The notes beneath the pieces were generated by a model. The model saw only the letters and a program-made list of their open reading frames with translations. It was not told the origin of the DNA and searched no databases. DNA of 64,000 nucleotides, from positions 1 to 64,000 of the forward strand of contig CP075493.1 in assembly GCA_021613535.1 (NCBI GenBank). Direction: 5' to 3'. Origin of the DNA: Adineta vaga. Taxonomy: Eukaryota > Rotifera. Shown in pieces: positions 13,201-22,720 of the stretch. The stretch's first letter is position 1. Every line of letters begins with the position of its first letter. The position numbers and the translations under genes are program-made.

Positions 13201-16200
13201 GGCATTCCATAAGGAATTGATTTCCATTCTTGCGGTATTTCTTTTGGTAAAGTAAAAGCAATTGACCAAATCGATGCTTCGGTTGCACCACCTAGACTAG
13301 TTATTGTTACTTCTTCACCAAATATTGTTTGTATTGATTTTGGTAAAGATAATGGTATCCAATCACCACTTAATAAAACATGCCGTAATTGATTATAATT
13401 AGAAGTATGTTGTAAATGTTCAACTAACATTTGCATCAACATTGGAACACTATTCCAAATGGTAACATGATGTTGAACCATCATATCATACCAATGTTGA
13501 GGATTTCTATAATGTTCATGATCTGGAATAACAATAGTTCCACCAGCGATTAACATTCCAAATATATCATAAACAGATAAATCAAAATTTAGATGAGACA
13601 ATGCAAATATTCGATCATTTGAAGTGAGATTTAACCTAGTATTGATATCAAGAATAGTATTGAGAACAGCTTGATGACTAATCATAACACCTTTTGGTTT
13701 TCCAGTTGAACCAGATGTATAAATCACGTATGCCAAATCAGTCAACTGTTGTTGTCGTATTGGAAAGGGCTTTGGATAGTCGTCAAATGTGAATGTATCA
13801 ACTGGAATAGTTACCAAATGTGGAATTGCGTGATGACAATGAGATTGTGTTAGGATAATTTTTACATTCGTTTCTTCAATTAGTGCACAAAGTCGATCCT
13901 GTGGAGAATCAATATCCAATGGTAAATATGCAGCACCTGCAACCAAGATAGCTAAACAAGCAACAACTTGTTCCCAACCTTTTCTCATGAGAATAGCAAT
14001 GAGTTGGTTTGGTTGTCCTCCTTGTTGCTGTAAATGATAAGCCAATGAATAAACACGATTCATTAGTTGTTTATATGTTAAAGATTCAGTGGATGAAAGA
14101 ATAGCCCAAGCGTCAGGTGTTTGATAAGCTTGGTCTGCGATCAGTGAACGAATTCGGGGAAGCTCGATGTTCAAAGGGTGATTGGTTTGATTGAAAAGCA
14201 GTCGTCGTTCTTGATGATCAATTGGAAGAACAGAGGTAAGAGGCTGCAGCCAAGTATGATCTAATGTTGCTAAGTCGACTATGATGTTAATAAAAACGTT
14301 ATGCATATCGTTTATCAGGCCGGAAGGAAATAGAGCATCTATATAATCCCATTCAATCACTAAGTGGCCCATATCATCTTCATAAACTCGATTGTCTAGG
14401 TACACTTGAGGTGTTTGTGATACAGCATATGTTGGTTCGTCGGGGAAAATAGTTTGAATACCAGAACTAGAAGTTCGTCGGATGCCATCTTTTACATCGA
14501 TTCCACAGGTGAATACTATCGGGAAAAGAATTTGTCGACTAGCGCGTATATGCATGACTTTATTGATAAATGTGACAGTACTATACAACACATGATCAAG
14601 ATCTTCCCAAAGCTGCATTTGAACCGTTCGAATTTGATCGATGATAGCAATTGGCGTTCCAGTTTCAGTGTTGATCTCGAGTAAAATGATTGACGTAAAA
14701 TCACCCAGTATGTTATTAATATGGTGATGAATTGGTAATCGGTTGAAAAACGGCATATTGAGTGTGAAGTGATGGTTTTTACTCCACTTACTCAATACAA
14801 GTGCAAAAATAGTTGCTAAAAAGCCAGCAGAAGATATTTCATACTGTCGTATTTTAAGCTTTAACTTGTGCCACGTTTGGTCATCTAGTGTCCCTGAGAT
14901 ACGGACAAATTGTTGACTTTCTATATCATTTGGCAGACTTTTCAGTGGAAGATCTGGTCCAGAAGGAAACGACGAGAGACGACTTAGCCAATATTCTTCG
15001 TCATTTCTGTATGCAGACGTGTTTTGAATTTCTTTTTCTGCTAGAACATAGTCACGAAATGATAACGTTGGCGTTGGCAAAGTAATACTTTCATTTTCAT
15101 AAAGAAATAGTAGTTCTTGCCACATTATATTGTAGCTAAACCAATCAAAAATGAGGATATCGAAACCAAGATGCAACCTGAAGTCACGGTCAGTCCATTG
15201 CGTGATCTGAATGTCAAATAATGGCCATTTACTAGCAGGTAAAATTTGATGAGATAATAATCGTCGTCGTCTCTCTAGCTCCTCATATATATCCACTACA
15301 GGCTGCTTCCTGATATCAATAATAGGAATTTTATAGTATGGTACGTGTTCGAGAATTTGCTGTTCACTCTCTGACGGAAACACAAGTCTTAATGCTTCAT
15401 GGCGCTGAATCAAACGATTGAATGTTCGTTCAAAACGCTCAATATCAATTGGAGGAGAATCATATTCAACATAGCCGAAACCAGATACATCGCTTAGTTG
15501 GATGAAACCACTGCGCCCGATCAGATACATTTGCTGAATGTCTCGCAACGGAAAAGGTTTATACCGATGCATTTCGTCGGTTGTCACGCTAATCGCTACT
15601 TTGTCTATGTTCGAATGACTTTGTTTTATTCGCTCATTTTTGCACCGGTACACTAGAGAACTTAGCACTGGGTTTCTATAAAATATATGTAACGGTAAAT
15701 TAATCTTTAAGATTTGCTCAATTTGAGATTTTAGACGAATAACGAATAAAGAATTGCCACCAAGTTCGAAAAAATTGTCCGTCAAGCTTATTCGATCTCT
15801 ATCGAATAATACTTGCCAAATGTCCGCAATTGTCTTTTCTAGTTCAGTAGTTGGTGCTATATATGTATCTTCTTTCTGAAGATCGAATGTCGATATTTCT
15901 GGTAAAGATTTCCGATCGATTTTCCCATTTGGACTCAATGGAAATGTTGAAAGAGTCATAAAATATGATGGTATCATATAACTTGGGAGATTTTCTCTTA
16001 AGTATGTCCTGAGTGTGTCAATATAATCTGGTGTCGATTTCACAGTCGAAATAGCTCGTTCATATTTTTGTTCATCACGAATCTTTCCCATGAACATTAT
16101 ATGCAATAACATGTTCCCTTTGTTCGATCCACAATAAGTGAGTATGTTATCTAATGTCTTATTAATTTTCACTGGTAAATTTGTACGAGTACCAATTGGA

Positions 16201-19200
16201 CACATACCAATATTCATTTCTAAACCACCATCCATTAATAAATGCGATGTCATACCAGCTTGTAATCCGTGCTCAGATTGTCCAATATAGAAGATTGCGC
16301 ATTGACAATCATTGAAAATAATTTTAGTATCGTCATGATCACCCAAAAATAGTGGAACATCTTCTTTTATTACATCTAATTCTATATCGAAAGAGATAAG
16401 AGTACTATCTTTTTTGTCATAGATAAACCATTGATCTTTGTTATAGTCAACAGATTTCAGATAAACAATATATTGAAGATAGTCACTATCATTAGCAATG
16501 TCTTGTTGAACAGATGAAATTGTAAAACAATGATGAGTATCGTTCTCATCTAAGTTGATAATATGTCCATCTATCTCTTCATTATGCATAAATCTTGAAA
16601 ATATGAATCCCAATTTAGATGCTTCTTGTTGAAGTAATCCCATCATATATCCTGTTTCAATTATACAAAATTGACAACCTAATGTTTTCCCATATAGAGG
16701 TGCAATGGCTGATGATCGTCCAACAAGATGTAATCTTATACCAAGATTCTCATCATGAACACAATTATCGATTAATTCGAGAGTATGTGTGTCCGGATTA
16801 TGATAATAGATACCAGGAGAAATATCATCTATTGATGTATGAAGCTCAATATATACTTGAACAGGATAAAGACTTCCTGCTGATGCATAGCGATATTTTG
16901 GCAAGGGATGATTGTAAATATTAATTGGTGTCAATATCGATAATAACTGACTAAGATTATCGAAATTGAAGCTTTGCAGAAATCTTTGGTTGACATTTTT
17001 CTTGGTCAGACAACATTTGTTCAACAAATGTTCAATAGTAGACTTTTCAATGATTTCGTTTGTAAACTGTCGATAACTTTTTCTTGCATAATATGTATTA
17101 ATGAATGTTTCTGTTAGTTTTGGTTTCGTGAGTGCATAGCTCTTTTTGACTTCATGGTCGTGTTGTATTCCGTGTCTAGCAAGTTTAAAATTAGTGCGGT
17201 CAATAGGATCAGTAATTAATATATTTGATTGATCAAAATCATCATTAGATATAAAATATTTCTCTGGCATAATATATCCAATCAAGTATTGTGATGACTT
17301 ATCAACAGTAACAATAGCTTGATGAATGTCAGAATGTTGTTGTAGATGGTATTCGATTTCACCAAGTTCAATACGATGACCATGAATTTTGACTTGAAAA
17401 TCTTTTCGTCCGATGAACTCAATGTATCCATCTGGATGAAATCGACCATAATCACCTGTTCGATAAAGACGCTGACCATTCTGTGGATGAATAATAAAAC
17501 TTGATCGTGTTTTCTCTTCGTCGTTCCAGTAACCATCAGCAACACCTATGCCACCAATGTATAGCTCACCATCAACCCATTCAGGACAATCATCAAGATT
17601 TGTATCATAAACATAATATTGTTGATTTCTTAAGGGCATTCCATAAGGAATTGATTTCCATTCTTGCGGTATTTCTTTTGGTAAAGTAAAAGCAATTGAC
17701 CAAATCGATGCTTCGGTTGCACCACCTAGACTAGTTATTGTTACTTCTTCACCAAATATTGTTTGTATTGATTTTGGTAAAGATAATGGTATCCAATCAC
17801 CACTTAATAAAACATGCCGTAATTGATTATAATTAGAAGTATGTTGTAAATGTTCAACTAACATTTGCATCAACATTGGAACACTATTCCAAATGGTAAC
17901 ATGATGTTGAACCATCATATCATACCAATGTTGAGGATTTCTATAATGTTCATGATCTGGAATAACAATAGTTCCACCAGCGATTAACATTCCAAATATA
18001 TCATAAACAGATAAATCAAAATTTAGATGAGACAATGCAAATATTCGATCATTTGAAGTGAGATTTAACCTAGTATTGATATCAAGAATAGTATTGAGAA
18101 CAGCTTGATGACTAATCATAACACCTTTTGGTTTTCCAGTTGAACCAGATGTATAAATCACGTATGCCAAATCAGTCAACTGTTGTTGTCGTATTGGAAA
18201 GGGCTTTGGATAATCGTCAAATGTGAATGTATCAACTGGAATAGTTACCAAATGTGGAATTGCGTGATGACAATGAGATTGTGTTAGGATAATTTTTACG
18301 TTCGTTTCTTCAATTAGTGCACAAAGTCGATCCTGTGGAGAATCAATATCCAATGGTAAATATGCAGCACCTGCAACCAAGATAGCTAAACAAGCAACAA
18401 CTTGTTCCCAACCTTTTCTCATGAGAATAGCAATGAGTTGGTTTGGTTGTCCTCCTTGTTGCTGTAAATGATAAGCCAATGAATAAACACGATTCATCAA
18501 TTGTTCAAAGGTTAAGCTCCCGTGTGGTGAGAGAATGGCCCACGCGTTAGGGGACCGTTCAGCCTGTTCAATAATCATTTTATGAAGTAAATCGCTTGAA
18601 AATTTTGGTTTCCACATAGTTTCGTTAAAAGAATAGCGTCTTTGTGTTTGATCTAGTGGTAGCGAAGTAAAACTTATCTTATGCCATGATTCATCGAATA
18701 GTGCTAATTCATAAAGAAAATCAGTGTATACCTGTAACATATTTTCGATCATTCCTGGTGGAAACAAATCTTCTACATAGTCCCAAATAATGATTAACTC
18801 TCCTTTTTGTTCATAAACTTGATTATCGAGATATACTTGTGGTGTTTGGGATATGCTGTACACAGTAGATATTTGATTGTCAAACATATCATCGCCATTA
18901 GTCGGGCTGTAGTTTTGAATATCAATGCCACATGTAAAAACGATTGGTAAGACAACAGATCTTGTATTAGTATGTCGCATCAAGTCTCGAATATATGATA
19001 CCCCACTATAGGATCGGTGGTCTGAGTCTTCCCATAACTGGTTTTGAACAGTACGAACAAATTGGCTAAAAACTATCGGTTTATTCAAATTTATTTCTAG
19101 TGCGGTAAGTGAAGTGCAGTCTCCTGCTATATAATTAACTTGTGAATGCATAGGCAATCGATTGAAAATCGGCAAGTTCAAAGAGAAGTGTTTATTTTCA

Positions 19201-22200
19201 CTCCATTTAGATAAAATAATTGCATATACTGATGCCAGACAGCCGGCTGATGATAAATGAAGATCAACAACGCGCTGCTTCAACTTTTGCCAAACTAACA
19301 TCTCTACTTTTCGTTTCAAACGAGTAAATCGTTGCTCTTTTAAGTCATTTGGCCAACATCGTAACGGCAACTGTGGACCTAGTGGAAACGAAGCTAGACG
19401 ATTGATCCAATACATTTCATCTTTTTTGTACACCGACATATTCTTTATTTGATTTTCGGCCATAATATAATCTCGATAAGAGAGATTCAGTGGTGTTAAA
19501 TTAGTGTTTGGATTGCTATAAAGTTCACTTAATTCCTTGAATATCAAATGCAAACTCCATAGATCGAGAATGAGAAGATCGAAACCAACATGTAGACGAC
19601 AACGGTCTTCGCCATCAGCGATAAAACGAGTTAGCTGAATATCAAATAGTGGCCATTGATCAGCCGGTCGCACTTGATGTGATAGTTGTTTACGCCGTTC
19701 TAAAAGTTGTTCTTCTGCATATTCGACTTTGCGTAGATCGATAACAGCAAGATTATATGGAGGAACATGTTCGAGAGTCTGTTGCTCCATTTCGGATGGG
19801 AAAATAATTCGTAACGTATCGTGACGTTGAATTAGCATGTTGATTGCTTCTTCAAATCGTTTAACATCAAATGCTGGCGAGCAATCGTATTCTTGATATG
19901 AGAAGCAAGATACTTGACCAAGTTCGACATATGCACTTCGTCCGAATAAATAAGCTTGTTGAATTTCTGTCGTAGAGAAGGGTCGATATCTCGCCGAAGG
20001 ATCGTTTTTAAGCAATCCAGATAATACGAATCGATTATCCCGATATTGCTCCTCTGCTAAATATTTCTTACAATGTGCTACTAACATTGATATTATTGGA
20101 TTTTCGTAGAAGATTTGAATAGGTAAATTTATGTTTAAACTGTCTGTGATTTTTGATTTTATTTGATTGACATATATAGAATGTGCTCCAAGTAAAAAGA
20201 TATTATCATTTAAACCAATGTGTGCTACGTTAAGTGAAGCTCGACAAATTTCCATAATGTGCATTTCTAATTGACTATCAGGTGGTACATAGTCTTTGAT
20301 TTCTGATTTGATCATTGTCAGCGTTTTCCTATCCACTTTTCCATTAGACCCGATCGGAAATTGTTCTAAGACGATGAATGCAGACGGCACCATATACGAT
20401 CGAAGACGTGCATGACAGTGCTCTCTCAATTTTATCTCATCCATATGCAGCATTGACGACTGAATATACGCAACCAAATATTCGAATGAGTTTTGTTCAT
20501 TGGTGATTTTAGTGACGATGCAATTTGAAATTGAATTAGAGTAACTGAGTATTGTTTTTTCGATCTCTCCGGCTTCAATGCGTTGTCCACTCAACTTTAT
20601 TTGGAAATCTGCACGTCCAGCATGTACCAACTGGCCTTGCACATTGTATCGAGCAAGATCACCTGTCTTGAAAAATTCTTCGTTATTTATTGTCACTCGA
20701 CTGTTGCGAGTTAATTCAGCATTATTGTAATAACATTGGAAGAGAGCAGCACCTAGAAATGAATTGAAACTATATTTGATGAGAGAAGGTCACCAACTTT
20801 AAAATGCCTTTTGAGCTGATATTTGGCGCATCAGCAGATACTAGTGTGCCTAGGAAAAGCCTAAAAGCATTACGGCTAATGGCGTTTTCTCTTCGAGTTA
20901 TGGTCAATTTACTGAAAGTTTACCCTATACATTGATATAGGAATGAAAATCGCGTGATCATGGTTTGGCCTGATTTTTTGTTCATAGATAGTACCAAGTG
21001 TAGATATCATACCCTGAAAATTCCAGATCAATCGGACTCTTCATTCACGAGACAAAAAGTTTTTTTATAAAATGAAGGACTTTTTAAATCGTTTGTATAA
21101 TACGAGCACCTTTTTGAAACTTTTTTTTTCGTGAATGAAGAGTCCGATTGATCTGGAATTTTCAGGGGATGATATCTACACGTGGTACTATCTATGAACA
21201 AAAAATCAGGCCAAACCATGATCACGCGATTTTCATTCTATATCAATGTATAGGATAAACTTTCAGTAAATTCACTCCTCAAATGCTTTTCTCCTAACAG
21301 ATAAATTTCGCCAATTTCGTTTAGACTTGACGGTGAAATTATTTGTCCGTCGGCTTCTTTGACTAGGAGACACCGATAATCGGCTAGTGGATAACCGATG
21401 GGCAATGCCTCTGAACTTACAAGTTCATCAGCATTTTGTTTGATTTCACAGCCAATAGCAGTATTGGTTTCACTCATACCAAACGCAATAAAAAGACGAA
21501 TTTGTGATGCGAAAAACTTTACTTTAGCCAGATATCGTGAGTCCGAGGTCTCGCCTGCTGTCCACAAGATGCGTACTTGTCCAAGTGTTTCTTTTGGTTT
21601 GCTGTTACGAGCTTCGAGATAGTTTATAAAGACTTTAAGCAACGATGAGCCGATAAGAAGAACCGTAGCTTGTTTGTCTTTGATAATAGAGGCCAGACGA
21701 TCCATGTTTAAGTTATCACCTGGACGTAGGAGTACTAAAGTGCTGGAGGGAAACACGCTTAGCGACATAAAGATTTCATAGATATGAATAATCCATGATG
21801 AGGCAGTTAATTGAAGAACCTTCTCGCCATGTTCTACCTTCCAATTGATTAGAGTTCGAATACTTTCTGCCAGACTTCGATGTGTGTGCACAATTGCTTT
21901 AGGTACACCTGTTGTGCCCGATGTACAAATGATGAAACTTTGACTCCTACTCTTGATAAAGATCTCTAAATAATGTATGCTTCATTGCGAAAATGCATTC
22001 GTGCAAGAACAAAAATGTTACCTTTCTGATCAATATCTTCTGTCATAAGACTCATCGATAAAATATTGCTAAGATCGATAAGCTGAATTCCTTGACTGTC
22101 GATGCTGACAAACCTCTGACGCGTATTTCCATGTACCAGAACGATTTCGCCTTGAACATTGTCAAGCACCGAACGAATCCGAATGGAAGAATCAGCCAGA

Positions 22201-22487
22201 CTGAGTGGACAATAGACACCACCAGCACACATGATTCCCAATAAGCCGCATACCATCTCTAAGCTGCGATCGATATATTGACAAACAATTTGGCCGATTT
22301 CAATTTGAAGATGATGAGCGACGTAAGTCACACTTGCCAATAGTTCACTGTATGTCAACGTTTGATCCTCGAGCTCGATTGCTATTTGCTGAGGAGAAGT
22401 GTATGCGACGTCGAAGAACATTTCAAGAACGTTTTTTGATGATGAAAACATCGTAAAAGCGAGTTTAAAATCTACAAATATATGCAA
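1..22487 (-). CDS. Multimodular non-ribosomal peptide synthetase with two thiazole-forming modules (3' end outside window)
   Basis: A cytosolic assembly-line enzyme that should activate, join and modify amino acids on carrier domains. Ten exons on the minus strand: 22487-22022, 21965-21276, 20752-11006, 10944-9487, 5607-5032, 4966-3879, 3817-3518, 3462-3132, 2337-1333 and 1274 to below 1. All junctions are GT-AG. The cumulative exon phase matches at each of the nine junctions, giving at least 5645 residues without a stop. Domain order is A-T-Cy-A-Ox-T-Cy-A-Ox-T-C-C-A-T-C. Most introns are 55-65 bp; three are long (523, 794 and 3879 bp), and two of these carry fold-back elements. The start is uncertain: ATG at 22487, or ATG at 22451 directly before the A domain. 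No N-terminal condensation domain precedes it, as expected for a loading module, although loss of an upstream exon cannot be excluded. The family is bacterial in character; introns and setting show it is resident in a eukaryotic genome. No stop or termination domain is seen before base 1. Confidence 0.9.
1333..5607 (-). other. Module 3: condensation, adenylation and carrier domains
   Basis: C domain in exons 5607-5032 and 4966-3879 (FHHALFDF, glycine replaced by phenylalanine). The A domain runs through exons 3817-3518, 3462-3132 and 2337-1333 with FTSGSTGVPKA, LYGPAEAT, FYRTGDL, GQRIELGEIE and NGKIDRKSL; a carrier follows with SIGGHSLII near 1510-1530. Pocket residues read D-I-Q-H-C-S-L-I-D-K. 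I cannot assign this code to an amino acid; Asp235 is present, so an alpha-amino acid is expected. The long intron 2338-3131 inside the A domain joins in frame (SSG/GEPFNG). Confidence 0.86.
2338..3131 (-). other. Long NRPS intron without recognised content
   Basis: A 794-bp intron in the A domain of module 3, donor GTGAGT at 3131 and acceptor AG at 2338-2339. I see no open frame, tandem repeat or inverted repeat in it. It may hold an old, decayed insertion. Confidence 0.7.
5685..6593. mobile_element. Tc1/mariner-like fold-back element
   Basis: Terminal inverted repeats of about 225 bp beginning CAGTACTTCTCCCTAATAAC, flanked by the dinucleotide TA at 5683-5684 and 6594-6595. The TA target and CAGT-type ends suggest the Tc1/mariner group. 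There is no transposase, so it is non-autonomous. The TAATAACGAC motif recurs inside the element and in relics elsewhere. Confidence 0.8.
7373..8232. mobile_element. hAT-type fold-back element with 8-bp target duplication
   Basis: Inverted-repeat element of 860 bp. The ends read CAGAGATTGGA and, from the other side, CAGTGATTGGA. Eight-base direct duplications ACTACAAT lie at 7365-7372 and 8233-8240. Long arms (about 7400-7700 and 7860-8150) begin with runs of AGTAC-containing subterminal repeats. An 8-bp duplication with CAG ends fits the hAT superfamily. No transposase frame. Confidence 0.87.
9310..9445. repeat. GT-rich minisatellite
   Basis: Repeated units of the type GTGAGTGTGAGTGAGGGC, followed after a short gap by a C-rich stretch with CCCACACCCACCCAC. 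It lies in the NRPS intron close to the splice donor. A few TGTGGG units occur, but no regular telomeric array. Confidence 0.75.
9487..10944 (-). other. Condensation domain C1, not followed by an A domain
   Basis: A full-length C domain that starts with TASFGQERIFVDEE and contains FHHSACDW (HHxxxDG motif with the glycine replaced by tryptophan) and YRSELQNMIGMFV. It is separated from the preceding carrier domain by a 61-bp intron (10945-11005). It ends with ILPNETEEMKN, the normal C-to-A linker, but the next coding exon (5607) starts another C domain. Its acceptor substrate is therefore unclear: the partner A-T pair has been lost, or this C domain is skipped or structural. Confidence 0.85.
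11050..14160 (-). other. Module 2: second cysteine adenylation domain with internal oxidase, then carrier
   Basis: Near-copy of module 1 with the same cysteine code, internal oxidase (about 11650-12750) and A10 motif. The carrier domain that follows is different: between the first helix (KTIADIW) and the active-site motif SAGGNSLLL (near 11180-11200) there is an extra stretch of roughly 40 residues rich in Ser, Thr and Gly. The repeat shared with module 1 ends at 11381, just before this insertion. The module should yield the second thiazole of a bis-thiazole unit. Confidence 0.87.
11381..14063. repeat. A-Ox repeat, copy 1 (2683 bp)
   Basis: Direct repeat partner of 15815-18497, at a constant offset of 4434 bp. 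It covers A domain 2 and its oxidase. Both edges are sharp. Identity is close to complete over the stretches I compared, with only scattered single-base differences, apart from a divergent island at about 12763-12835. Confidence 0.93.
14190..15590 (-). other. Heterocyclization (Cy) domain 2
   Basis: Second cyclization domain. It begins with PFPLRDIQQMYLIGRSG and has GFDILIFDWFSY, a conserved DxxxxD. It should condense the second cysteine onto the chain and close a second ring, so that two adjacent azoles result. It is open throughout and diverged from Cy domain 1, which places it outside the near-identical repeats on both sides. Confidence 0.88.
15640..18595 (-). other. Module 1: cysteine adenylation domain with internal oxidase, then carrier
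   Basis: Activates an amino acid, most likely L-cysteine, and oxidizes the ring formed by the preceding Cy domain. Pocket residues read D, L, Y (FDLSVYDIF), N (TIWNSVP), L, S (VLLSGDW), L (SLGGATE), I, W (ASIWS), with the A10 lysine in NGKIDRKSL, giving the known cysteine code. After A8 (GHRIELGEIE, about 17350) a nitroreductase-like oxidase of SagB/thiazoline-oxidase type occupies about 16090-17180, with YYARKSYRQF and YASAGSLYPVQVY. Motifs A9 and A10 then resume near 15920-16010. The carrier has FELGGNSLF near 15750. An oxidase inside an A domain is known from myxothiazol and epothilone synthetases. Confidence 0.88.
15815..18497. repeat. A-Ox repeat, copy 2 (2683 bp)
   Basis: Direct repeat partner of 11381-14063. 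It covers A domain 1 and its oxidase. The sequence outside both ends (Cy domains, carrier domains) differs strongly between the two modules. Confidence 0.93.
18620..19990 (-). other. Heterocyclization (Cy) domain 1
   Basis: Cy domains replace ordinary condensation domains before cysteine, serine or threonine modules; they form the peptide bond and then cyclize the side chain to a thiazoline or oxazoline. The sequence opens with PFSTTEIQQAYLFGRS and carries GFDLLILDLWSL, which is the Cy DxxxxD signature in place of HHxxxDG. It lies between the starter carrier domain and the first cysteine A domain. Compared with Cy domain 2 it is clearly diverged, unlike the A-Ox blocks that follow each of them. 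Confidence 0.88.
20066..22451 (-). other. Starter module: adenylation and carrier domains
   Basis: This first A-T pair would load the starter unit. The A3 motif (ICTSGTTGVPKA) spans the splice junction at 22022/21965. A5 reads FGMSETN, A7 FKTGDLARYN, A8 GQRIEAGEIE (usual L replaced by A) and A10 NGKVDRKTL. The residue aligned with GrsA Asp235, which holds the alpha-amino group, is isoleucine in SSWIIHIYEIF. The pocket therefore does not look built for an alpha-amino acid, and a carboxylic, keto or hydroxy acid is possible. The carrier domain has LLGAHSI near 20180; the phosphopantetheine serine is kept although the usual second glycine is alanine. Specificity is inferred only. Confidence 0.75.
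20753..21275 (-). other. Long NRPS intron filled by a fold-back element
   Basis: A 523-bp intron inside the starter A domain (LLGEKHLRS/AALFQCYYNN). The 5' splice site GTGAAT lies at the edge of the element arm, and the acceptor is at 20753-20754. The palindrome spans about 20904-21273 with arms of roughly 165 bp ending in AATTTACTGAAAGTTTA. Removing the intron restores a normal A-domain spacing. Confidence 0.75.
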
Positions 22488-22526
22488 ATCTAAAGTATTA
22501 CGTTATAACTATATGATAGGAACAGG

Positions 22527-22720
22527 GACGTAGCTCAGGTGTCAGAGCAGGGGGGCGCAGCTATATTTTTCTGTTCCGATGATTAAAAAAACTGGACTTT
22601 CCAGAGTCAGAGGAGGCCGCAACTCTTTTTTTTTGGATTTTGATGACAAAAAAAACGAAATTTTCAAAAGCAGGGGAGCGCTACGCCCCACGCCCCCCCC
22701 CCTATTTACGCTACTGGATA
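22527..22720. mobile_element. Possible small non-autonomous element just upstream of the NRPS start
   Basis: Ends with related G-rich/C-rich motifs: GGACGTAGCTCAGG with GGGGGGCGCAGC on the left, and on the right a C-run followed by TATTTACGCTACTGG, whose reverse complement resembles the left end (CCAGTAGCGTAAATAGGGGG). Such GGCGTAGCTAGGGGG ends are common on animal DNA transposons. No target duplication was confirmed. Confidence 0.4.

Noticed and set aside
12185-16924. Identical 101-codon plus-strand frames at 12185-12490 and 16619-16924
   Set aside because: They are antisense to the two copies of the oxidase domain; identity reflects the DNA repeat, not a gene pair.
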